A stretch of DNA of 64,000 nt. It comes from Rapana venosa. Lineage: Eukaryota > Mollusca > Gastropoda > Neogastropoda > Muricidae. The stretch's first letter is position 1, and each line of letters starts with the position of its first letter. The position numbers were made by a program, and so were the translations under genes. The notes below the pieces were generated by a model that saw nothing but the letters and a program-made list of their open reading frames with translations, was not told the origin of the DNA and did not search any database. The DNA is taken from the NCBI GenBank assembly GCA_028751875.1, contig CM054153.1, forward strand, positions 29,475,307 through 29,539,306, read 5' to 3'. This document shows positions 22,321 through 36,544 of the stretch, piece by piece.

Positions 22321-25300
22321 TCTTTTTTTTAAGGGGGGGGGGGGGGGGGGGGGGGGGGGGGAGCGTGTTTCTGGTTTTTTTGGTGGTTGGTTGGTTGGTT
22401 TTTCATTGGGGTTTTTTGGGGGGGTTTTTGGGGGGTGGGGGGGGGGGAATACTTGCTGTCTGTGAGTGATCTCTTGCTAGTTTGTTTTCAGTCTAATCGA
22501 TCTAGTTCTTTGTATTTATCAAGAGACTTGGCCTACAGCATGTGCAATAACCGGGCATTCTCTTGTGGGGTTTTTAGTGTGTTTTTTCAGGAGGGGTGGA
22601 GAGTCTAAGGTTTTACCTGAGTTTGTTCGGCATTTTGTTTTTGGCGTTTGCTGTTCTCTTGGTGTTTGTTTGGGGGCTTTTTGTTTGTGGGTGGGGGGTT
22701 GTTTTGTTGGGGTTTTTTAGGGGGGCAGTGTTTGCTAACCATACTCACAAGTGGGATACAGTGTCTCCCCTAATTTCAGCCGTGGGCAAGCTGCAATACA
22801 ACCTCTGACCAGCACAGTGGCACACACAACTGCTCTTTCTTGTTGGACTGACTGACCCCTGGCTTTGTCCTGCTCCAAATTCAGAATCCATGGATTATGA
22901 TGTCATACTTTTTTTAGTGATCTCAGAGGGGTTGTCTTTCACAAGAACAAATTATTAAAATGCCATCACGACATAAACAGTTTTGCTATTATGGCAAATA
23001 GGAGCACCATGCTTACATCATGTGAACTAAAATCAGGCATGGCCGCATGGGATTTTGATCATTAAAACAAGAAAAAGGACATCTTTCACTAAAACTATGA
23101 GGGGGGAGGAAAAATGAAAAAAAAGAAAGAAAACCCAACCACAAGTTGCAGCAGTCACAAAAGTGCAAGTAATCATTTTTGACAAATACCACTTGAAATG
23201 CATTACACCACTGATGAAATATCTGAACAAATGTTGACACTTGACTGACAACATTTCCTATCCATTTACCATCCATATTTTTAATACCATATTGAATTAA
23301 TTGACTCTCTCTCTAATTTTCCCTTGGTCACTTGTTAACACCAAATAATTACATGTAGCCTCCGTTTCTCTCCTTTGGACGTGGGATAAGAAAATGATGC
23401 ATTAGAAAAGTTTGCCAATCATGTCCATGGACAGACATCCAGCAAGTAAGAAGCAGTCATATCTCTCTGCCATACAAAACACTGACACCTACATGAAAAA
23501 GACCATTAACACACAGAACTCCCCCCACGCCCCCCCACCCCCCCTCCCAAAAGGGACCACACACACAGCCCCAACCTAAGAACAAGCAAACATACCCCCC
23601 TCCCCCCAAAAACTATTTGTACACTTTATAGCAAGCCTTATGGAAAAACACCATTGCCACCATTCACTACTACTAACACACACACACACACAAAAGAAAG
23701 AAAGACAAGCAGATAGATAAAGTAAGGGGGGTGTTAACTGTGCATGTGGGAAAAAATTCCCGGTTTAAAATGTGCACAGACTTCTCTTCAGATTTACAGG
23801 CTGTTAATGGGAACACACTCACAAGTGTGATGTACTTCAGGGCAAAATCTTATTCGGTACACAACACAACACAAGCCATCCTAGCAAAGACGAGTTTGGG
23901 AACAACAGCGCTCGGGGATTCTGGGCAACCTGCGAAGATACATTCTTCTTTTGCTGCTCAAACTTCATCTACACATTCTTCCTTTGATTTCAGGTATTTT
24001 CTTTCGTCCATAGAAATTGCTTTGACCATAAGTTTGTTGTTTGTTTTTGTTTTGGGCCCTAAAACACTTATATGCTTCCTTGGCAGTTAGTGAAGATATT
24101 TTGACTGGTACCAATTTGTCTTCTTCAATAGATGCTCCATTGCATTTTCCCCCCATTTCTACTGGCAAATTTTCAGTTTCTGTGTTGTTGACAGCAGACA
24201 AAGCAGGGCAGAAAAATTGAAAAGTGGTAGAAGTAAGTACTGATAGTGAAATTCCGCTAAACGGCTTTAAAAAAAAAATCCCATGCCTGTAAAATAAATC
24301 TGCGACCACTGTTAGTAATCTACACCATGATTAGAACAGAGCAGAGCAGACAGTAGAAGAGATGATGTGATCCCAAATCCACACACTCCACTTCAGCCAG
24401 CCACACAAAGTTTTCATTGTTTAATCCATGTTACTCCATACAAACCACAATAGCTCCCCAACAGAGCCATTTCACATTCTAACAAGCAAAAATCAGCACA
24501 TATTGATCAACTGTACACCTTTCCCCGCTCGGGAAAGTCTTTGTCGGCCAGCCACAAACCTTGACACGCTGGCGTCTCTTATTATATCTTACATCAAAGA
24601 TTATGGTAGCATGACAAAATGGGAATAACCAGAAGAGAAGAAAAAAAAAACGTGTTGTAATGCAAGTGTGTTTTCGGGAACTTTTTAAAAATATTTAAAA
24701 AGAACTGAATTTGGTAAAAACATGAGCTCCCTGGCCACTGTCGACAGAAAAGAGATCTGACAGCAGCGTTGTTAACATTTTCACCACATTTACACTTTCC
24801 AGTCAGCTTGATTGTACTATTTACACACCATATACCACTTTCCACTTGAAGCCAACGCTCTCTTTTCTTTCTGTGTTACGGTTATGTTACGAGAGGATTG
24901 AAGGGTGCCAGTCAATCACAATCTATCTCTTTCTGCACAATCAAAGACTAGATTGAAATAGCGGCTACAGAATATATATATATAGAGAGAGAGAAAGACA
25001 GTGTGGGGCCAAAAAAAAAAAAGCAGCAGGCATTTAAAATGATGTCTATGTCTCAATCTTCCCGAAACATTTTGTGACGCACTGAAGATGTGAACTGTAT
25101 CCTGTATGAATACTACACAGTGACCATGCTGACACACCCGGTTTGTTGGGGGTTCCCCCTCTTGAGTAATCTCCCCTTTATTCAGATGACGCACAGCCTA
25201 TATGTCACAATTTTAAACACAACTTTTTTTTTAAAGCCATCTAAAACATCAAAGGATTTATACCCCCACACCCCCCAAAAAGAAAAAAAAAAGTACTGTA

Positions 25301-27905
25301 ACCACCATCATGTCCACCAACTGAAGAGTCACATGTCAGGATATCAATGAACTGGATGGTTTCTGTATGTAGACAGTTCTGACCACTTTACAGGCAATTC
25401 ATTCTCCCACTTCCATCCCTCACACACACACACACACACCACAGGACAGCCTATGACTTGCAATGTTCACAGAGAGAGAGAAAAAAAACTGAAAATGGAC
25501 CGACATCTTTTTTCTCTCTCTTGCACACCATTCCCGTCACTTTGCCCCCCCCCCCCCCCCCCCAACGCAGCTGTCCGTTACATGCATTGCAAACAGAACA
25601 AGTGTCATGACCGGTGACGTCAACATATGTCAACAGGCTGATAATGCCCCATGTACGAAAGACTTTGCAAAAACAATGCTTTGCAAAATTCGAAAAAAGC
25701 GGGGGAGGGGGGGAGGGTGATATGTTGACAAATCATGAACTGTCTGTTCCCCCCTCAAGCTGCACTGCTTCAACACAAGATAATGCTTCCAGGACACGTG
25801 AAGTCTTCCCGACAGGCACCACACAACAAACAGAACCACTCCAGACAGGAATACATGGAGTTATACCAGTACGTAAAACCCTCTAGCTTATGTAATCATA
25901 TAAACTCTCGGCCTGTTTTGAAAGGATTTGAACTGAAGCTGTCAGTCTACTTCATGTACAGGATAAACTAGAAACAAAAGCTTGGCAAAAAAATGAAACA
26001 TGCAAGACAGAGAACGGGTAAAAAGTTTTGAAGCAAAATTCACATCCAAGCTGTTTAAAACCGTAACATCTAAACAAAAAATGGAAGAAGATGAATACTC
26101 ACTGAAATAAGTGTCTTTACTTCGCCACCAATTCTGTTGAATGTATACATTTGCAACTGTTTTTGTTACATATCTGCAAACATATCCAAACGAACAGGGT
26201 GAAAACAGCAAGAGAAACACTCGAATGCCACGTCGTGATCAGCACAAGAAAAGTGCACAAACAACCCATTCATCGTCAACATATTTAGAATAGGAGCAGT
26301 GGAATTCTCTTTTCAACACTTACCAAACCTTTGAATAAACACATTGAGCTCATCAACAAAATACACTTCAAATCTTAATGACTGCTTCCACACTAATTTC
26401 TATCCTAAAATTTTAAAAGCTCGCTCACCATCTCACTCCCCCCCCCCCCCAAAAAAAAAAAAAAAACCACCGCATTCGTACACCTAGGAGATTTATCTTT
26501 AGAAACATCCAATGCGAAGACTTAAAAATTTTAATCCACATTTGTTACATTTTACTTTGTAAGTCATAACACTTTTTATTCTTTTGACAAAACTTCAAAC
26601 ACATTAAATTTATAACTGAACAACCCCCCCAAATGTCACTAATTCCTCGTGCAAGAAAATAAATGAACCCCGCCCCCCCCACTCCCCTCCCAAACATTCC
26701 ACCTGAAAACCAAATAAAGTAAAACACTCAGGTTTTTGCGACTGTTTTTACTGGATGTGCCATCAAACTGTATAAAATTCACAGATCACGGTCACCAGCT
26801 CATAACATCACCGCAGCCTTTTCCACCTAGTTGAATGACGGAGAAAGACAAAGGACTTACCTAAAAGAAAAACCCCCTCAAGAGTTCGCTAAAAAAACCC
26901 AATTATATCAGTAGGAATGTATGACTGTCTTTGCCTTTTCTGTTTAAACTTCATCATTTAACTGAAGATTCAGTTGGGGTTGTTTTTTTACTTGGTGGAG
27001 GAGAACACAACATCAAGTGACGGCTCTGTTTGCGCTTGAAGCTTGTTAGAGATATATACGAGCGCTCTCCAACTCTTTTCAGAAACAGGGCCTTAATTCA
27101 GGAGTAGTCCCTCTCTAATTACCAGCATCAAATAGAAATTTTCACCCGAAAAATCCCGTTAACCTGGATAATTAAAAATTGGGGTTTATTTTTTAACTCT
27201 CTCATTCAGGCCGATTGAAAGTGAACAAGATCCCAAAATGACAATCAGTGCCTGGCGCCAGTAATGGAAGTGAATTCTTGAGCAGATTCTTACATCTTCT
27301 CACCCGTCAATATACCGATTCTCCCTGTCACATACGCTTAAAATGAAGTTCAAAGCAGGACTGCTTGTGGCTGGCTCATGCTTCTCTTTACCACTCTACA
27401 TTTCAATCGCCCATATTCCGATCTCCTGCCTGAGCTGCTGCAGCAGCTACTTCTCTCATTAAAACACTGCCATGTACATCAGCAATGCTTTGGAGGACAG
27501 GCCCTAGTCCCCAACATGTTCTGCACACCAATGACAAGAAAAAAAAACATCCCTATAAAGCATTCTGGTTAAAAACCTAACCGGCAATACTACATCCCAA
27601 AGAATCACACATCCATGAAAGCATAGCATCGATTCCGAGTGCCACGTGTGTACAGCACAGATCAACTTGCATATTATACATATATATATATTGTATGTAT
27701 CAAAAATGGCAACGAAGGAAACAAACCAGGTGGACTCCCATTATTCACATGCAGGTCTTCCATGATGACCGGGATGACTGTTCAACATTTCAACACATCA
27801 CAGTCATCCAACACCACACTGTTCCACACAGGCTCACCACAGATTCCCCGACTTCTTTCTCCGAGATTTTTTTTTTTAACTGCATTGTCAACAGTAACGG
27901 TAAAG

Positions 27906-28174
27906 ATGTCCCATAACCTATGTGGTCATAAAGGCAGCGAGGCATCAGAGACCTCGGCTTCTTCAGGGGCCAGCATATTGAGGGCGGTGCCCATCTCCTC
28001 TCCGACGCTGCTTTACCTTCTCTGACCCTAAAGAGGCAGGTACCTATTTACAGCTGGGGGGACAGTACTGAAGCCAAAGCACGCAAACATCATCCATCCA
28101 AATGGTAACCATGCTCAACGCTGCTTAAAACTGCCTGGGGAAAAGCAAGTGCTCTGACCACTGAGCTATCCCCT
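27906..28174 (-). repeat. S1 tRNA/5S chimeric SINE, minus orientation, more diverged
   Basis: Third copy, with the same order of segments on the minus strand. The 5S-like part is eroded (ATCATCCATCCAAATGGTAAC, GCTTAAAACTGCC), suggesting an older insertion. Confidence 0.8.
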
Positions 28175-28770
28175 ATTGTGTCAACAGTATTCCTCAAAAA
28201 CAAAGATTTTTGCTCCCCTCCTTATTCTTTTTTCAACCTGTCCCACAAAGTAAGATTGGGAGGGAACCAAGAGCTGCTTGGTCTGTCTCTGTGAGTTTGG
28301 TCTACCAAAACTCAGGATTACACTGCTCAAATACTCAATAATTTTTGTTCCCCATAATTCTTGCATGCAAAAAAAAAAAAAAAAAAGCTATGCTGGATAG
28401 ACTTGGATCATCCATGCCACTGGTCATCATTACAGGCCTTCTCATCCATGAAAGATTTGGATTTAAACATAAAAATAGAGCATCCCCAAAGTCAGTGTGT
28501 CGCTACCTTAATGGTAGGGTAAAAACGGTTGCACAATCAAAAAAAAGAAGAAAAAAATCTCACCATCAGTGAAACTCAAGAGGCTCTAGCCAAGGAACAG
28601 GGGGGAGGACATCAAATATTCAATTTAAAAATATAAAAAAACCACTGTAGGCTGGTTGCACGGCAAATCTGGTGATGGTGGTGCTCTGTTCACAGTGTGG
28701 GAAGCACAAAGACGGGAGACACATGAGAATGATGATGCTTTCTCTGTGTTATCGCCGCCGATTATTACAT

Positions 28771-28996
28771 ACACTCAGACAGTCACCTACATTCTTCACT
28801 GACGCTAAGACAGTCACCTACATTCTTCACTGACGCTAAGACAGTCACCTACATTCTTCACTGACACTAAGACAGTCACCTACAGTTTTCACCGACACTG
28901 ACAGTCACCTACAGTTTTCACCGACACTAAGACAGTCACCTACTTTTTTCACCGACAGTGACACTAAGACAGTCACCTACATTTTTCACTGACACT
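28771..28996. repeat. minisatellite, about 31-bp unit, about 7 copies
   Basis: Units of AGACAGTCACCTACATTCTT + CACTGACGCTA, the later ones diverging to TACAGTTTTCACCGACACT with indels. No coding role seen. Confidence 0.9.
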
Positions 28997-31990
28997 TCTC
29001 TTTCTTCTCCAATTTCCCTTACTCCAATGGTTCCTTGAACAAACCACTTCCCCATTTAGAGAGAATGATCCGACTTTCAAGGTTTAAAAAAAAGTTTTAA
29101 AAACAATGAACTTGTTGGGAGGACTGGTCCTCCCCCTTCCCGTTTGTGTGTGTGTGAGGAGGAGGGGGGGGGTTGGGGAGTGAGTTGAGAGAGAGCATGC
29201 ACGGTGTGTAAAAACTACAAGGTAACTGCTTACGCACCCCTAACCCAACAAATCATAAAAACTTAATTCCAACAACCAAAGAAAATCGAAGGCCTCCTGA
29301 ACTCCTAACCTGTTTCAATTACCACCCTGTACAACACAGCACAGCAGCAGTAGTCTTGTCCACCACGCACACACTTTATTTAACCAGCAGTCTTTTTTGT
29401 GTGGCTTTTTTTTTTTTTTTTTTTTTTTGCATGGCCGGTTTCACCAACAGAAAAAGCCTGAGTACCACACACAGACAGTGGGCATTCTACCTGCACCCGT
29501 ACCAACAGTTTTCGTTGCTGACCTCTTCAACTGGGGACAAATCTTACACCTGAGGTAGAGACAGCACACGGAGGAGACAGAACAGTCACAACGTCTACTG
29601 CTTCTAACACGTGGCTAACTGTCTCTCACATCCACCAAACATGAGCGTACGTATTTGTGGAGTGGCCTTGTATGCCGAGTGGGGAACAAGACACACCAAA
29701 AAACTTGGAATCGGGGAACGAAGTAATGACGCAAGGTGGACACACATGATGTGAACCGTACAAAAGTGCTGGAGAGTGTTAATGCTGATTTGATGATATT
29801 TGTTTTAGCGCAACAACACTCACACCTTTGCAAACGATTTGGAGGCGGGAGGGGGGAGGGGATGTGTGTGTGAAATGTTAAGCTTTATTTTGTGATTCAT
29901 TCATGTGCAGTGGTGAGGATCATTTTATGATAATTTTCTGGACAGTCGCCGTAGGCGTATTGATAATCTTAGCCAATGAGCAGCATTCTTTGTGAATATA
30001 TCTGCAATTCAGGATTCAATTTTAAAGAAAAACAATCTGATGAAATTACTTTGGGAGCACAGCAGTCTCAGGGATAAATTATATATATATGTTATACATA
30101 AGTTAAATATATAAATAAATTTACACTTTAAGTTATCTTTTAGAGTGTGGGAACTACCGGCATAACATGTAACTGTATAAATATGATAAAATCAAAGATG
30201 GTTACTTATAAATGAAAAAAAAACGAAAAAACTCACTGTATTAGTGAAGTGAGACAGAGTTTATAAATGCACAGTAGAGTAAGTTTTCCAATTTCAAGCC
30301 CCATGGTTCAACTACCTTCAATGAAAAGAACAGAAACATTATGGGGGGAAAAAATGGTGAAAGTAATGCCCTGAACTCCCAAAAATACATTTTAAGTCTT
30401 TTTTGTTGTTGTTGTTGTTAATGTGGTTGCTTCGGTTTGCATTTTTAAATTTTCATATTTGGTAGCTTGATGCATTTCTATTAATGGAAATAAAAAGCGA
30501 CACCCTTCAAAGTTCTGTTTTTTAAAAAATAATAATATAAAAAGCTGACCACTCCAAAGTCAGATGTTAGATTTACTACGGTGCACAGATGTTTTAAAGG
30601 CTAGGTCAATGGACCATCACTTTGCAATTCTCTGTTATTACCCATTTCTCTAAATCATCGTCGTCATCAAATAAATGATTTAAAGCAAAATGACCTTTTA
30701 AGAATGTCTTCATCTTACCAGCAAGATTGGCAGTCAAAGAATACTGGTCACAGAGACACAACTGTTGTCTACAATGCACACAGTACAAAACTGCTGTCTC
30801 CGTCCAAAACGGCAGACGACTGTCTCAACAACAGCAGACGCCTTGTCAAATCTGAGATTTATTAGCAAATACCACCACACAGCCATGTATCAGAAATCAT
30901 CTTTAAATTAAACAGACTCCCAGGCAAGCCAAAGCCACAACATCCTCACATCAGCAATATGTACAACAAGAATTCTCAAAAACCGCCGCCAACACACATG
31001 TATGCCACAGATTATAAGAACAGTCGTTCATCCCCACCCCTATCACTCTCTCTCTCACACACACACTCACACACACATGTAGCACACCAGAAGATTCAGG
31101 CTATCACTTCCCGACATGACAAATGTCTTCACAAGGCAAAACAAAAACCCCAAACAAACAAACAAAAAAGACCAAAACATGATTCAGATTGTGCTAATTC
31201 GAGCCACCCCCTTTCCTCACACTCGCACATCCAAACTGGAAGAGAAAAAAAAAACAAGTGGTAAACATGCAAAGCCACAAGTGAGTAAGGGCATATAAAG
31301 TAATTGATGTGGGTATAACTATATGATACATTGTTTTCAGCACAGTGTTCATCCCTTTGGCCAGCCCTGCGATACGAGAGACCCATGTTGCAATGCTGTT
31401 CTTCTTCTGCTGCTGTTGTTTTTGTTGTTGTTGTTGTTGTTCAAGGAAGACCGAGTTTTGTGGACCTCTTTCTTCGACAGCCTTGCCACACGCTAAGTCT
31501 GTGATGAGCCTTTCCTCTGTAACCGCTAACGTAAGCTACACTGTCAGCCCTGACGCGCTGTCAAAATCACCTGTCCGTTCACCCCATATCATAATTCCTT
31601 CTTCAGTCTATTCAACACACAAACTGAAAAAAAAAAAAAAAAAACACAGAAAAATTACTTCCCTTTTGGGGGGGGGGTAAAAGAGAGCCACAGTAATCTA
31701 AAACTGCACACAAATGATTCTTTCTTAATTAAATAATAATAATAATCTGAGGACATATTAGTATAGATTACAACCTGGTACAGCAAGGTGTTGGAACTGT
31801 TCGATCCACGCTAGGTCACAATGGAAACTAACTCTGCATCTCTTTCAGGCCACATGTAAATGCCACAAACACTGAGCTTAGCCTTCGCACAGCACGGTCT
31901 GCAAAGCGCAGAGTGTGAGGTCACTAGAGCATGAGCTGACTTTTCCCTTGCCATCACACACACTCTCTCTCTCTCACATACACACACACA

Positions 31991-32022
<32 letters not shown>

Positions 32023-33514
32023 CTCTCACACGTGCACACACACACACTCTCTCTCTCTCACAGAGAATTGCTGCCAAGCTTTTCCCTTCCTATACAGGAC
32101 GGCTTCACTACAACTCCTGCTACCAGTCCCCACCCCCCCTCCAATTCGAACGGAACTAAACTTACCTACCTGGGGGGACAGGTTTTAGAAGTTCAGCCAT
32201 CTCTTCACCGTACTGAGCAAATGAGGAATGATCGATCACAAGAGAGGGACACTTGCCAGCAAGTCTCTTCCCTCCTAAATCAAAGATTTTCTGCACCAAA
32301 AATATCTGCTGGGTCTGCTCTAATGGGTGTGGTCTCACAAGGACAAACTCCCTGTAACACTAACGGACACAAGCAGTGTCAAAACGCACTGTTGTGTCTG
32401 GGGGTGTTAACTAACACTGGATTGATGACAGAAAATGTACCGTCACAGAAAAAATACTTAGCAGCTGTTGACACTCAAAAGAATCATACACCATCAGGAA
32501 GAAACCAGCCATGGGGTTTTTTTTACACTGCAAAGCAGACATACCGATTATTCCTAAAATGAAAAATGGTTTAATCTTACTGAGGCAGCCCTGCTGAATT
32601 GGTATGAGTGTGAGTGAATAAGATGTTTTTTGAGATGAGATAAATATTTCTCCCATCATTAGTTTTTAGCAAAATCCCATACCCGGATACGAGGGAAAAG
32701 CCAGCTCAGATCTTGTGTGACCCTTCTAGAATCGGCCCTAACCTTTGACAACGACCAAGCTACTTTCAGTTTTTGAAATAACTAAACTGCTGAAAATATC
32801 ACGAATCACATCAAAAACACTAAAGAAGAAAAACAACAAAACAAAACATTGCCTTTCTTTTTTTTTAAGTTTGAAATCATTACTGCAGAGAAATGAATAA
32901 AACAAAACACAAAAAAGTATGCCATAAATGAAAACAAAAGCGAAACAAAAAAGCTATAAAAAAACAACAACCCAAAAACTGAATCAATCAACAACACATG
33001 ACTGAAGAAACAGACAAAAGGGGGAAAAGGTTTTGCTCTTTTTTTTTTTTTAAAAAGAAGAAAACAAGGCTACAACGATAGGGGAAAAAAAATTGACCCA
33101 AAACAATGGCTAAAACGATGAAAAAACCCCAAACCCCATGGTCCACATATCTCTCACGACTCAAGGCGCCCACTTGGCAAAGCATTAACGCCTGACTGGT
33201 CGACGACGACACACGTATGGGAGTCCCTAACCTCTACCCACCCCCCTCCCATCCCCCTGCTTCATCCTCCCAAACCAAGCAAGGCCTCTCTCTCTCTCTT
33301 TCTCTTTCTCTCTTTCCCTCTCTCCAGCAGACCCTAATCCCGCCCGCTCCATAACGAGTCAAAGGAAGGTCTGATTGAAATAGCCCATCATCACAGGTCT
33401 GGCAGGACTGCCCTGAGCGCCTGACCCGCTGGGGGTACTCTCGTCTTCTTCCCTGGAGGACTCTTCCTGCGGCTTTAGCGGCAGCGTATCCCGGGGCTGG
33501 CCAAAGGCAGCCAG

Positions 33515-33572
33515 TCATTTCTGGCGCTTGGCTTTGGGGCGTTTCTTGCGGCGGTGGAAACAGCCACAACAC
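33515..33572 (-). CDS. CSNK1G: CSNK1G alternative terminal exon B (CCGCF basic tail)
   Basis: About 720 bp beyond exon A, acceptor TTGCACCCAG is followed by one base completing Lys and then [22 protein letters not shown] (TGA). Length, phase, Cys cluster, Phe and polybasic end all parallel exon A, although the codons differ. Use of this exon is inferred from splice phase and composition; no transcript evidence was available. Confidence 0.75.
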
Positions 33573-34572
33573 CTGGGTGCAAGAAAAACCACACATCACA
33601 TTCACCTACCTACCAACCAAGCCCGCCACTTTGCTAGCTTGCTCATGAGTTTATGGGGGATGGGGGGGGAGGGGGGGGGGGGGGGAGACAGGGGCAGGGG
33701 TGGATGAGACGGATCCACATCCCATCCCTTGTTTTCGCTCGCTCGCTCTCTCTCTCACTTTTGCTCTTTTTTAAAAAAAACTTTTTTTTTCAAAGTTCAG
33801 TCACAAGGTAACAAGTTTCATACAAAGGACAGATGCCACACACCTTCCAGCACATTTAACCTATATAGATATACATACATATATATATATTATATACAGC
33901 TGTCTTACATACAAAAAGATTTTGGCCGACATAGAAATAACAATTCCCATCCTCTAAAAACAAAATTTACTTTAAAAAAAAAATATGTACAAACAACATA
34001 TATTCCTCAAAAGAAAAGAAAAAAATCCTACTGTAAACAAGAATGCGATTATTTGTTTGGTATCCACAATGACTCCAAATATTTATAAAAAAAATTCAAC
34101 AAAAGAAAGAAAAACAAAAACCAAAAAAACGGTGAAGAAGCAAGAAAACTGGCAACTACTACAAAATAAAAACAATCACTTGGGTCCAAGGAAAATGGGT
34201 GAAGAGATAAAGAGGGGCAGGGGTTTTCGGGGAGGGGGGGGAGCGAGGAAGCTGTTTCTTTTGTTAAATTTGTGTCCATTTTTGTAGGGACCTTAAGCAT
34301 GCCGGCCTTTCTTCTTCTTGCGTCGACGGAAGAAGCAGCACCTGCAAGAAGAGGAAAAGCAACATCCTAACAACCTTCACTGTGTGCACACAACACCAAC
34401 GCTACCTCTTTCTTTTCTCTTGTTTTTTCCTTTTTCAAAACTTAGATCCTTTTATCTTCTCCTTTTACGGCTCCATCATTCTTAGCATTTTTCCACAATG
34501 ACAATGTATACCCTTTTACAAGCAGCAGAACTTTCTGAGGGGTAACTTGCATGAAGGGTTTTCAAAACGCGT

Positions 34573-34607
<35 letters not shown>

Positions 34608-36502
34608 TTTATGATACACTATCCTTGAACCAAAAAAAAAAAAAAAAGGCATGGAATTTCTCGACGAGAACTAATGCAGTTTGATCATTCAACATTTCCA
34701 AACAAACCTGACAAAATCCAAGATGCAGGTAACCCAAACATTGCATGCTAGTTTAAAAAATGAAGAACACAATGCCAACATTTAACCAACTTAAAGAAAG
34801 AACAGAACACGAACATAGAAGTTACTTTTTTTTTTTCTGCGTTTTTTGTGTGTGTGTTTTTTTTACCTTCGAATCAGATTTCAACTTTGTACACGGAAAC
34901 AAATCAAACACGTACAAGAGTGTTCATGCAGCCGTCTATTGTGCGTGTGTGTGTGAGAGATTTTTTTTCTAGGTATCATTTGTCTTTCCTGTGTTTATGT
35001 CATGATGTATGTGGCTGTGCGCCTGTGTTTTTGCCACTACAGTGTGTGTGCATGCATGCATGTGTGTGTGTGCACACACATGTGTGTGTGTGCACACACA
35101 TGTGTGTGCACGTGTGTGTGTGAGTGTGTACACGCACTTGTGTATGCACATGCATATGAGAGTGTAAAGTGCGCATATTTCTACATCTGCAAAAGAAGTA
35201 CACTACATAAATTCTCCATAACTATCAAAAGCATGACTATAATGTGCCTACTTCATACAAATATAACAACCCATGTCTTTCCATTCAACATTCTTTCAAC
35301 ACATAATGGAAAATTGCTTTATGATTAAAATCCAAGTCAATTTCAGGTTTCAAGGTTTAACTTGTCCCCTACTTTTTCATACAACACACATTATGGTAGT
35401 TTGTATTTCTTTCTTTCACGCTTTCATTTCCTTGCGTTCAACCTAAAGCAAACCCCACTTTTTGTTTTCTTTTGCCTGGAAGCGCATTGACATCCCGCAT
35501 GTCTGTGAACATGCATGTGTGTACTCTACCATCATACTCAACCCCAGTTACTTTTGCTCTGACTTTTGCTTCAATACTAACAAAAATATTCAGTGACATT
35601 CCCCCCCCCCCACCCCAAACACCAATCTATATTTCCTTATTAAAATTCATACTTCTGAAATGTTCCATAACCTAACCCTCCAAACATTCCTGCTGAAATC
35701 ATACTTTGTAGAAGTTAACCATTCTAAAAAAAAAAATTTTTATGTTTACCAAAAGTTATTTACCCTGCTTTTTGTACTGCCTGATTCAGCGCTATATAAA
35801 TTCCATACATTATTATTATTATTATTATTATATGAATAGTGCTACAATCTAAATTGTGACCAAAAAATCAAATAACATTCTACACCTCAAATGCCTATCT
35901 TCAATCTACATCATGCTCTCTACCCTCCTTTACACAAGACCTTCACATAAAAGTGCAATTTAAAAAAAAAAATTCATTAAAAAATGAGACATTCAAAGTG
36001 ATAATAACAACATTTAAAGGGTGTCAACTAAGTGATACATATTTGTGGGGGGAAATCAGGAGACAAAATTATCAAAACAGAACAATAAGTTTCATTCTAT
36101 TAAAATAAAAAAATTGAGAGAGACAGACAGACAGAGACAGACGGAAACAGAGAGAGATGCTAACAGAAGAAGACAGAGTACCACACTTAAACTTCTCCAT
36201 CCTTTCCCCTTTAGAAGTTAAATATCATGAGTAAAATGAAACAATGATAACATTTTCTGGAATTCAAAGAGTGAAAAAAAAAACCCGCCTTAACTTTCAT
36301 CAAAAACTGAGCCACCAAAGGAATGAATGACTTTGACTTTAAGAAAAATAAAACTGCAAACATCTGTTGTTCTACTATCTGATAAAGCTACACCCTATAT
36401 GATGTCCGGTGAAACCAAGTATCATAACAGTTTGTTTATAAATCTGAACCAGTCGTTAATCGGGGTGCAAACAAAGATATGCAGTCCTGCTATAGCCCTC
36501 AA

Positions 36503-36544
<42 letters not shown>

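Larger units (their letters stand above)
22321..33514. other. gap between convergent genes (possible long 3'UTRs)
   Basis: Beyond the repeats listed separately, no domain or splice-consistent exon was recognised on either strand in 11 kb. Open frames are short and low-complexity. The segment includes G29 at 22333-22361, C19 at 25545-25563, T22 at 29407-29428, (CT)(CA)n clusters at 31043-31076 and 31960-32060, and moderately AT-rich DNA. The CSNK1G 3'UTR should enter from the right; several TTTATT (minus AATAAA) sites exist but none can be chosen. Confidence 0.5.

Noticed and set aside
23731..24090. 119-codon plus-strand frame between the genes
   Set aside because: No recognisable domain, no splice or promoter context, and overlapping frames of similar size on the other strand.
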